From Desulfolucanica intricata (GTDB lineage: Bacteria > Bacillota > Desulfotomaculia > Desulfotomaculales > Desulfofarciminaceae), in the NCBI RefSeq assembly GCF_001592105.1, contig NZ_BCWE01000004.1, positions 1 through 64,000 on the forward strand: DNA of 64,000 nt, in the 5' to 3' direction. The position numbers were made by a program, and so were the translations under genes. Below the pieces are notes generated by a model. That model made no database searches and had not been told where the DNA came from. It saw only the letters and a list, made by a program, of their open reading frames with translations. Shown piece after piece: positions 57,607 through 64,000 of this stretch; positions within the stretch are counted from its first letter, which is position 1, and each line of letters starts with the position of its first letter.

Positions 57607-58691
57607 ATGTCTTTTTGGTAAAGTCGAAAGCTCTTTGATTTGGGAGTTCCAATCGTTTCGGTGATTATTTTATTCATCATGGTGTTTTTTTCATGAATCA
57701 AAGAGAGTTCTGCTTCAGTATAACCTTTAGCTTTGGCAGTTTCAATTGAATGTACCATCATTAAAGCCTCCACCCCCCGGCAGCGAAAATCCGGAATTAC
57801 TCCCAGGATAGCTAGCCGGCAGGTGTTTAATTTCTTTCTGAATGTTTGTGGCAGCGGGAGCGGCAGACCCTGCGGGTGCTCCCTAAGGAGAGGATTAATA
57901 TTAGGTACGACCAGGCAAATTCCCGCAGGCTTATCTTGGATTTCAATAACGGTAATTAATTCCGGATCCGCATAACTTCTGTAGTCATGTATAACCTGCC
58001 GCGCATCCCGGTAACTTAAAGGCCGGTAGCCCCAGTTATCAGCCATAGCCTGATTTAAAATACTGGAAATGATATTTGCTTCCTGGCCCGGTTTACGAAA
58101 ATTTATTGATCTGATTTTCAACCCTGTTATCCGTCTGGCCCGTTGGGCTACTTTAATTATTTTTGATGGTGTTTTGTCATTGGAGTGCCACTTATAAGCA
58201 TAGAAGTCCTCTGCTTTATCAAAACCTAAATTGTTTAGCAGCAGGCTGTAATAAGGAGGGTTATAGGGTGTCATAAAATAAGGCTCTTCCGAAAAGCCTT
58301 CTATTAATATTCCTATTAATTGATTGGTATTATAAGTTACCGGACCGAGTACTTTTCTTATTCCGCGTTTTGTTAACCAGTTAAATGCTGTGGTAAATAC
58401 TTTTCCCGCCGCTTCCAGGTCATCAAAGGCTTCAAAAAAACCAAAAAAACCTGTATCTGCAGGGTAATATGGATCAATAATGGCGGCTACACGGGCTGCC
58501 GGTTTGTTTTCCCGTATAGCGAGAAACAATTTAATATTCCGGTGTAAGTTAGGTCTTAGAAAATAACTGTTAAGTGTATGATCCATTGACGGTCTGACAC
58601 CTAACGGGTCTTCTTTATATATTTGATTAGGTAGCTCCAGGAACTTCTTAAGCATAATGTTAGTATTGACTTCTATAACCTGAACGCACAT
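57603..58691 (-). CDS. GNAT-like N-acetyltransferase family protein
   Basis: 362 residues from ATG 58691 (GGAGGGA). Residues 20-150 read LELPNQIYKEDPLGVRPS...FLAIRENKPAARVAAIIDPYY...GFFGFFEAFDDLEAAGKVFTTAFNWLTKRGIRKVLGPVTYNTNQLIGILIEGF, the two-domain 'N-acetyltransferase/YghO-like' pattern. The C-terminal part has the acetyl-CoA-type LAILGVIPDFRCRGVEALMM. Substrate unknown. Confidence 0.72.
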   Translation of the reverse strand: MCVQVIEVNTNIMLKKFLELPNQIYKEDPLGVRPSMDHTLNSYFLRPNLHRNIKLFLAIRENKPAARVAAIIDPYYPADTGFFGFFEAFDDLEAAGKVFTTAFNWLTKRGIRKVLGPVTYNTNQLIGILIEGFSEEPYFMTPYNPPYYSLLLNNLGFDKAEDFYAYKWHSNDKTPSKIIKVAQRARRITGLKIRSINFRKPGQEANIISSILNQAMADNWGYRPLSYRDARQVIHDYRSYADPELITVIEIQDKPAGICLVVPNINPLLREHPQGLPLPLPQTFRKKLNTCRLAILGVIPDFRCRGVEALMMVHSIETAKAKGYTEAELSLIHEKNTMMNKIITETIGTPKSKSFRLYQKDI

Positions 58692-58840
58692 TAAGGATAT
58701 CCCTCCAACCATGTTATTACTATTACATTATGGTTGAAGTCATAAAAATGTTTTTTTTATTTTTTTGGTCACAAAATGTAGATTACTTCAATATTATGTT
58801 ATTGAAGTTAAATCAATTTAAATTAGGGAGGTAATATATT

Positions 58841-58960
58841 ATGCAAGGTTTAGGCGGCGGTGCTGGAAGCAGTAGTTATTTCTATCCGGCATTTATCATT
58901 TTCTTAATTTTAATCCTTTTGGTATTTGGAATGCCGTTCTTTGGATTTTACGATGCATAA
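58841..58960 (+). CDS. YjcZ-like small sporulation-type peptide
   Basis: 39 residues: QGLGGGAGSSSYFYPAFIIFLILILLVFGMPFFGFYDA. A Gly-rich start followed by one helix is typical of YjcZ-family proteins of spore-formers. Strong AGGGAGGT upstream and a terminator after (58976-59010). Confidence 0.7.
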   Translation: MQGLGGGAGSSSYFYPAFIIFLILILLVFGMPFFGFYDA

Positions 58961-58975
58961 CAATCAGGCATGTAA

Positions 58976-59012
58976 AAACCGGAGCAGTTATATGCCCCGG
59001 TTTTTATATCTT
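58976..59012 (+). terminator. terminator after the YjcZ-like gene
   Basis: AAAACCGGAGC/GCCCCGGTTTTT hairpin. Confidence 0.75.
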
Positions 59013-59045
59013 TTATCAAAAGATTATAAAAAGGCTGTATTATTT

Positions 59046-59786
59046 TTAGATGTGGACTATTTTTACATTTCCCCAGGCTGCCAATTTATCATGTTTGATA
59101 ACTACTGCACCGGTGATACCCGAAATATTAATGGCAAATTCTAAAGCGGTTTGAACATCCTCCGGGTTTTGTACACGGTTGGCTGTGGCGGTGGCTACAG
59201 CATCAGCAAGAGATGTATTGGCAGAGATTATAATAGCCGCATCCGCCCGGCCAAAGCTTAAAGAATGACCGACTGTACCTGAGGAGGTACATATACCCAG
59301 CGGGGTTAGTTCAGGGGGTATCTCAATGGCGATTTTTTCGGTAAAGGGGGATTGACCGGCATATATGCCGATACGCCTTTTGCGGTTGCTTTTTAGGTAT
59401 ATGTCTCCACCGTTTTCTATAATTATCTCCCTGGTATGCCGTAACAGTTCCATTCCTACTGCCTCAGCCACTGCACCGGCAACTGCGGCCATGGGTCCGA
59501 CGCCGGCTTTTTTTGCGGCATCGGCCATTTGGCGGGCGATGGCCGGGGCCCCGGATTTAACTTGCAGCGGCTGCAGAGAAGTTAGGAATTCCGGGTGTAT
59601 TTTAATATATTCTTCCAATTGAGTCCGGTACTTTAGTGTTATTTTTTCCGCCAGCTTAACCAGCTCAGGGGAATACCTTTTACGGTAGACTCCTATATCC
59701 AGGTCGGTTTCCTTGATAACTACCTGAAAGTGTACTAAGTCACTCTGGCGAAAATTTTTGCGGTAGGTCCTTTCTTTATAGACCAA
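59046..59786 (-). CDS. UPF0280 (COG2122, ApbE-like) protein of the homocysteine module
   Basis: 246 residues: TYRKNFRQSDLVHFQVVIKETDLDIGVYRK, AAVAGAVAEAVGMELLRHTREIIIENGGDIYL and TSSGTVGHSLSFGRADAAIIISANTSLADAVATATANRVQN, the UPF0280 signatures. Genetic work in sulfate reducers linked this family, with DUF39 and NIL/ferredoxin proteins, to homocysteine formation. It follows the ferredoxin gene by 1 nt. Confidence 0.87.
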   Translation of the reverse strand: MVYKERTYRKNFRQSDLVHFQVVIKETDLDIGVYRKRYSPELVKLAEKITLKYRTQLEEYIKIHPEFLTSLQPLQVKSGAPAIARQMADAAKKAGVGPMAAVAGAVAEAVGMELLRHTREIIIENGGDIYLKSNRKRRIGIYAGQSPFTEKIAIEIPPELTPLGICTSSGTVGHSLSFGRADAAIIISANTSLADAVATATANRVQNPEDVQTALEFAINISGITGAVVIKHDKLAAWGNVKIVHI

Positions 59787-59787
59787 A

Positions 59788-60198
59788 TTAGAATCTTACC
59801 TCCATAGCCCGTAACGGGCAGGTTTTCAGGCATAGCTGGCAGACAATGCATTTATCGCCGTCAAATTTTACCTCCATGTTAGGCCTTTCCATGTAAAGAG
59901 CACCGGAGGGGCATATGGCGGTGCAGGCTCCGCAGCTGGAGCAGCGCTCTTCATTACGGATTATTTCCTGGGTAAGGGGCTGTACGGTTACCCCCTGGCT
60001 GCGCAGGTAGTCCAGTCCCTGCTCATATTTTTCCCCACTTAACTCAAGGATAAGCATGCCCTCCTTGTGAGGGTTAATGTTAGCTTTAACTATATTAACG
60101 ACAAGGTCATAGTCTTTGACCAAGTAATAGATAATTGGTTTTTCCGAAAGTGTTTTAGTAAAACGCAGTACTATCTTTTTGGGAGACACAACAGTCAC
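59788..60198 (-). CDS. NIL-domain / 4Fe-4S ferredoxin protein of the homocysteine module
   Basis: 136 residues. N-terminal NIL domain (RFTKTLSEKPIIYYLVKDYDLVVNIVKANINPHKEGMLILEL), then two 4Fe-4S motifs: CSSCGACTAICPSGAL and CIVCQLCLKTCPLRAM. Homologues (MA1822 type) pair with DUF39 in making homocysteine from aspartate semialdehyde and sulfide, probably supplying electrons. Confidence 0.88.
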   Translation of the reverse strand: MTVVSPKKIVLRFTKTLSEKPIIYYLVKDYDLVVNIVKANINPHKEGMLILELSGEKYEQGLDYLRSQGVTVQPLTQEIIRNEERCSSCGACTAICPSGALYMERPNMEVKFDGDKCIVCQLCLKTCPLRAMEVRF

Positions 60199-60214
60199 TC
60201 CTTGTAATTTTTAG

Positions 60215-61411
60215 TTAACCCTTTAGCACCTTAGCTTTAATACCGTCATCCGCATTAGGCAGAAGTTGGGCCGGCTGTGATAAGAGGAAGTCCCCTTTCT
60301 GTATCCATTGTTTTAAGATGCCGGCTACTTCCCGGGCCTTTTTGTAACTGGACATAGATGCTGTGGGTATTTCTTTTCCGTTGACAGTTATTTTACCGGA
60401 TTTTAATTCAGCATAGCTGACGAAGCCAAGATCGCAAGGCTTACGGTTCGGGTAGGCATCACTATAGTCCATAATCGGTGCGTATAATTCTTCGTCAGGT
60501 ACGGCAGCATAGCGTATAATCTCCTCATTGAGTACAGGAATCGGTACACCGATACCTACTGTCAGAGTGGCACCATAGCCCAAGAAGCTGGTTCCTCTTA
60601 ACCATTGGGGATTCATCTGTTTTAAATCACCAAGTACGGATAAGGTGCCGCCGGACGGGCCAAGATATTTCCCGTTTTTATCATACAGTCGATCCGGGAA
60701 GTGCTGGGTACCGTTCCAAACAACATAACCGATGCCGCCGCCCAAGAAAATCCGGGTGCCTACACCGATGGTGCGAAAATCCGGGTCTTTTAGGAGCGGG
60801 CTGAGCTGGCCTGCTGTGGAGTAATGTGCGTTTCCCAGGTTGGGTTTTAAAAGACCCATATATGTGTAGATTGTTCGGCTGCTCAGATTAACCGCACAGT
60901 TGTAGTTTTGATAGGCGTTGCGCGGGTTCATTAATATTGCTTCATTAATGTCATCGAGGGTAATTTCGGTTTCGATTTCCTTTCTTGGATAGCAATCAGT
61001 ACCATAAGCTATAGCCTTATATTTAATTGGTTTACGGGCTACCAGATCCTCGATTACATGTCCTCCGCCGTAACGGAATTCACCGGGGTAACTGCTGTTT
61101 AACGGGTCGTCTTCTGGCATTTCTGTAGCGCCTAAAAAAACATCCGCAGCGGCAATACCGCCGTAAGCCGGTACTTTATTAAGCCAGGCCTTTTGTATTT
61201 TCATACGAGGTGCACTGTGCCCGAAATTTAAAAATACACCGGATGAGCACATCGGACCGAAGGTGCCGGTAGTAACAACATCTACCTCTTTTGCAGCAGC
61301 TGTTATACCTTTATCTTTGACCATAGTAACCAACTCTTCAGCTGTGACCACGACTACCTTTCCGGATTTGATTTTACTGTTTATTTCGGCATAGGTTCTT
61401 TCGATACTCAA
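60215..61411 (-). CDS. DUF39 homocysteine biosynthesis protein
   Basis: 398 residues of COG1900/DUF39: SIERTYAEINSKIKSGKVVVVTAEELV, TTGTFGPMCSSGVFLNFGHSAPRMKIQKAWLNKVPAYGGIAAADVFLGAT and GGHVIEDLVARKPI. The Cys in GPMCSSG is conserved. Known to be needed for direct sulfide incorporation into homocysteine in methanogens and sulfate reducers. First gene of a three-gene operon under a SAM-I riboswitch. AGGAGG-type site complement before the start. Confidence 0.9.
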   Translation of the reverse strand: MSIERTYAEINSKIKSGKVVVVTAEELVTMVKDKGITAAAKEVDVVTTGTFGPMCSSGVFLNFGHSAPRMKIQKAWLNKVPAYGGIAAADVFLGATEMPEDDPLNSSYPGEFRYGGGHVIEDLVARKPIKYKAIAYGTDCYPRKEIETEITLDDINEAILMNPRNAYQNYNCAVNLSSRTIYTYMGLLKPNLGNAHYSTAGQLSPLLKDPDFRTIGVGTRIFLGGGIGYVVWNGTQHFPDRLYDKNGKYLGPSGGTLSVLGDLKQMNPQWLRGTSFLGYGATLTVGIGVPIPVLNEEIIRYAAVPDEELYAPIMDYSDAYPNRKPCDLGFVSYAELKSGKITVNGKEIPTASMSSYKKAREVAGILKQWIQKGDFLLSQPAQLLPNADDGIKAKVLKG

Positions 61412-61454
61412 TTTAATAACCTCCCAGTCTAAATGTGCTCTACCCTAAAAACAA

Positions 61455-61478
61455 AATAAAGCCTCTTCCCATACAGAA
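61455..61478 (-). terminator. terminator of the SAM riboswitch
   Basis: On the minus strand GCCTCTTC-TGTATGG-GAAGAGGC followed by TTTATTTTG. Formed in the off state. Confidence 0.85.
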
Positions 61479-61501
61479 GAGGCCACATATTTAATGTGTT
61501 T

Positions 61502-61614
61502 CCTCTTATCTGTCAGAAGATAATCCTCTGCAGGAATTAGCACCTTTCTGGTATAACTTCAGAAGGTTGCCGGGTTTCATTGGGCCAGTCCCTCCACCAC
61601 TCCGGATAAGAGCA
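61502..61614 (-). ncRNA. SAM-I (S-box) riboswitch
   Basis: Minus-strand reading has the S-box blocks: CTCTTATCCGGAGTGGTGGA, GGGACTGGCCC, ATGAAACCCGGCAACC, AAGGTGCTAATTCCTGCAG and the closing ATAAGAG of P1. SAM binding ends transcription of the homocysteine operon, giving methionine-cycle feedback. Confidence 0.96.
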
Positions 61615-61680
61615 CTCTTTGAATTTAAACTTAGTGTAACAGTTGTTAAGCGGTTAGTCAATAGTTAAATAAGTTAAAGA

Positions 61681-61833
61681 CTAGTGAGAAGCACTACGGC
61701 CGTTTGATTTTTCATCAAGCACTTCAATAATATTGGCAATGCGGTCTTTCAAAATAAGATAGATTCCCCCGACGCCAAGTATAGCTACAGTTGCAAGATA
61801 AAAAATTGAGAAATCAAAAATGTTAGTGTCCAC
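61681..61833 (-). CDS. small membrane protein
   Basis: 50 residues from GTG 61833, AAGGAGGTTA in front. DTNIFDFSIFYLATVAILGVGGIYLILKDRIANIIEVLDEKSNGRSASH: one membrane helix and a charged tail. No family recognised. Confidence 0.6.
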   Translation of the reverse strand: MDTNIFDFSIFYLATVAILGVGGIYLILKDRIANIIEVLDEKSNGRSASH

Positions 61834-62336
61834 TGTGATAACCTCCTTAAATTTAATTAAACAGGGCAGTAAAACAATTATTAGTTAAATATATTTTCTC
61901 CATTTAGATGCAATACTTATTTTATATAAAGTATCTTATCACGAAAGTGAAGATTGGTAAATAATATTGTGTATATATTTATAGACATGTCTGGTGAAAA
62001 TAGTTGTTCTTTGGTATATAATGTTATGCGGTTGACTAAGCAAAACGAAGGTGGTACCATTAAGGGAAATTATAGGAAGAAAAAATACCTAAAAAGTCGA
62101 AAAACCCACAAAAAACATATAAAGGATCAGTATTAGATTATGAATGGTGATAAGTCAAAATTACCGGCTTGTGGGGTATTAGTTGGCCGTACTCCTACTC
62201 CATTGCTATATGTTAGCTATTAGGAAAGTTACGGCCGGCTAACGGATGGATTTTATAATGAAAGGAGGCTTTTATCTTATAGTTTATAATTTGTAAATAG
62301 TTATCGGGATATTTAAGGAAGGAGTAAGTGGTATTT
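61834..62336. other. intergenic region with structured leader
   Basis: About 500 bases before the glycosidase gene. TTAGTTGGCCGTA (62179-62191) pairs with TACGGCCGGCTAA (62230-62242) over 13 positions with G:U pairs, giving a long-range stem; GAAAGGAGG follows at 62261. It may be a regulatory leader of unknown class. A 60-codon frame at 61954 has no ribosome site. Confidence 0.5.
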
Positions 62337-64000
62337 GTGCGAAAACGGGTTTTTTTTTATGTGAAATTACTGGCTGTAATTTTGTCAGTGAATATATTGC
62401 TGTCGCTTTCGGCTGCAGCTGTATACGCTGCCGTAGAACCTTCGACTTCCGAGCCTATTAGTACCGGAGTGGAACTGAATACATATTGGTCCGGGGGGAC
62501 CAAGATTTACGTAGTAAAAGTGGATCTGGCCAATCCATATGTATTTTTAGATACGATGGTGGGTATTGACGGAACATTCAGTCAAGCCCAGAATGTTACG
62601 GAAATGGCTAAGAGGACAGGGGCTGTAGCAGGGATAAACGGGGGCTTTTTCCAAATGAAAAACCACCGCTCCATCGGTTTAGTTTTTCATGACGGAAAAA
62701 TGGTGGCCAGCCCGGCTCAGCGCCAGGATATGCCGGGTTTTGGTATAACCAAAGATAATAGAATAGTTATGGATATCTTTGGTTTTTCCGGTCAGGTTTA
62801 TGCGGAAAACGGGAATTCTTTCCCATTGTTTGGTGTTAATAAACCGGATTATCTGTTACCAACCGGTCAATCCGCAGATTTAAACAGTTTAAATATGTAT
62901 ACCCCGCTATGGGGTGCAAGAAGCCGGGATGATTTTAATAATCTTTCCGGAGTTGTGGAGGTTGTTGTACAGCAAGGAGAAGTTATTGCAGTTAACCAGG
63001 ACAAGCCCGGGATTTCTATACCACAAAACGGTTATGTTTTGGAGGGGCACGGTTTGGCAGCTAAATTTTTATTAGAAAATCTCCCGGTTGGTTCCAAAGT
63101 AGAAGTGGAGTACACTGTATCACCGGAATCAGCAAATCTCCGGGGGGCTGTTGGCGGAAATACACTGCTAGTGCAAAACGGACAGGTGGCTTCGTTTACA
63201 CAGGAAGTCAGCGGCAAAGTTGCCCGCAGTGCGGTTGGGATAATGCCGGATGGTAAGACTCTCTACCTGGCAGCCGCTGAGAAAAGTGCTGTAAGTGCCG
63301 GTATGACTCAGCGGGAAATGGCTCAGTTTTTAGTATCTCTTGGTGTTGAGCGAGCGGTTAACTTGGACGGTGGTGGTTCCACCACTCTTGCTGCACGGCA
63401 TCTGGGCGATTTTAATGCCTCCCTCGTTAATACACCACAGGCGGGATGGCAGCGTTCTGTTCCTGAGGCTATCGGAGTGTTTTCAACGGCTCCCAAAGGG
63501 AATTTAGCCGGCTTAATTGTAAACGGGCCGGATGTTGTGTTAGGGGGTACTTCCGGGTTATATTCAGTAAAAGGCTATGATGAATATTATAACCCTTTCA
63601 GTGTTGATCCGCAGGATATTAGCTGGAGTGCTGAGCCTGGCGGTGAAATTGCTGCAGGACTCTTTAAACCTCTTAATGGGGGTCATGCAAAGGTCGTTGC
63701 AGCGGTTAACGGGATTAGGGGAGAGAAAGACGTAAAAGTAATCGGGCCGGAAGACTTGTTGGCTTTAAAAGTTGAGCCGGCAGTAATTTCAGTTGATCCG
63801 GGTAGTGTAGTTACTCTAAAGTTTGGTGTAACGGCTAAGAGTGGAGAGGTTTTTAATTTAACTGCTGAAAATGTACAGGTGGCATTAACAGGTGAGGTGG
63901 GTTCTGTTTCCGGAGCTACCTTTACTGCCGGTCAAAATCCCGGGGTTGGCGAGCTAACAGTCTCCTTCCAAGGATTAACGGTGGTAATACCTGTAACGGT
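62337..64000 (+). CDS. exported phosphodiester glycosidase (NAGPA) domain protein, partial
   Basis: About 554 residues to the window edge, no stop. GTG 62337 (or 62328) behind AAGGAAGGAG. Signal peptide RKRVFFYVKLLAVILSVNILLSLSAAAVYA. NAGPA domain (PF09992): GAVAGINGGFFQMKNHRSIGLVFHDGK, GGNTLLVQNGQ, SAVGIMPDGKTLYL and AVNLDGGGSTTLAAR. After about residue 380, Ig-like repeats begin (LIVNGPDVVLGGTSGLY; LKVEPAVISVDPGSVVTLKFGV). Cell-surface or exopolysaccharide-processing enzyme; the C-terminus, perhaps with S-layer domains, is beyond the window. Confidence 0.85.
   Translation, partial: MRKRVFFYVKLLAVILSVNILLSLSAAAVYAAVEPSTSEPISTGVELNTYWSGGTKIYVVKVDLANPYVFLDTMVGIDGTFSQAQNVTEMAKRTGAVAGINGGFFQMKNHRSIGLVFHDGKMVASPAQRQDMPGFGITKDNRIVMDIFGFSGQVYAENGNSFPLFGVNKPDYLLPTGQSADLNSLNMYTPLWGARSRDDFNNLSGVVEVVVQQGEVIAVNQDKPGISIPQNGYVLEGHGLAAKFLLENLPVGSKVEVEYTVSPESANLRGAVGGNTLLVQNGQVASFTQEVSGKVARSAVGIMPDGKTLYLAAAEKSAVSAGMTQREMAQFLVSLGVERAVNLDGGGSTTLAARHLGDFNASLVNTPQAGWQRSVPEAIGVFSTAPKGNLAGLIVNGPDVVLGGTSGLYSVKGYDEYYNPFSVDPQDISWSAEPGGEIAAGLFKPLNGGHAKVVAAVNGIRGEKDVKVIGPEDLLALKVEPAVISVDPGSVVTLKFGVTAKSGEVFNLTAENVQVALTGEVGSVSGATFTAGQNPGVGELTVSFQGLTVVIPVT

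Noticed and set aside
61954-62136. 60-codon ORF before the glycosidase
   Set aside because: No ribosome site, Lys-rich low-complexity translation and overlap with a probable leader region.

Overview
The window looks like a chromosome segment of an anaerobic, spore-forming Firmicute, most like the Desulfotomaculum/Pelotomaculum (Peptococcaceae) group. The evidence is gene content: two CotF-like coat proteins, a YjcZ-like peptide and Spo0E-like genes; the DUF39/NIL-ferredoxin/UPF0280 homocysteine route known from sulfate reducers and methanogens; an in-frame UGA at a conserved cysteine of a NifU-like protein; and many TTG/GTG starts behind strong Shine-Dalgarno sites. No 16S gene is present, so the genus is inferred.

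Layout. (1) 1-1.7 kb: a RiPP-type precursor and its radical SAM/SPASM enzyme, separated by a long stem-loop. (2) 1.9-5.6 kb: a poly-gamma-glutamate locus (pgsB, pgsC, a small membrane protein, a hydrolase-like protein) facing a second hydrolase. (3) 5.6-12 kb: a decayed accessory region with an orphan response regulator, a VOC protein, a Phd/nucleotidyltransferase pseudogene behind a perfect 44-bp palindrome, a Spo0E-like gene and its broken copy around a MEDS-domain gene, and a serine-recombinase stub.

(4) 12.1-27.4 kb: a 15.3-kb element integrated at the 3' end of tRNA-Leu(CAA), bounded by a 17-bp direct repeat. It has an integrase, a repressor/cro switch with three operators, an excisionase-like gene, a primase-NTPase, and a set of packaging and head genes (HNH, TerS, connector, head closure, TerL, portal, protease-capsid fusion). 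It has no tail, lysis or baseplate genes. This is the gene set of a capsid-forming phage-inducible chromosomal island, a satellite that would need a helper's tails. It carries two non-coding arrays with the same layout (direct repeats, AT-rich core, inverted repeats) but different repeat sequences, resembling satellite replication origins, plus a cluster of four related palindromes.

(5) 27.4-64 kb: mostly housekeeping. It includes an ECF sigma/anti-sigma pair, the probable selenocysteine NifU-like protein, an omega-amidase, a YchF-like GTPase, a glutamate 2,3-aminomutase under a c-di-AMP (ydaO) riboswitch, HflX, coat proteins, a MoxR/CoxE pair, a GH13 glycosidase, the MetPS transporter, a polar amino-acid ABC transporter, AsnS, an MntR-like regulator beside two half-size GDT1/UPF0016 genes, and long-form HisG. 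A SIR2-like protein sits beside an Mrr-like nuclease-fold protein that has lost catalytic residues, a possible defence pair. The homocysteine module is under a SAM-I riboswitch, and the window ends inside an exported phosphodiester glycosidase.

Connections: glutamate recurs as polymer (pgs) and as beta-glutamate (the aminomutase, with c-di-AMP tying it to osmotic control). Sulfur and methionine recur in the homocysteine module and MetPS.
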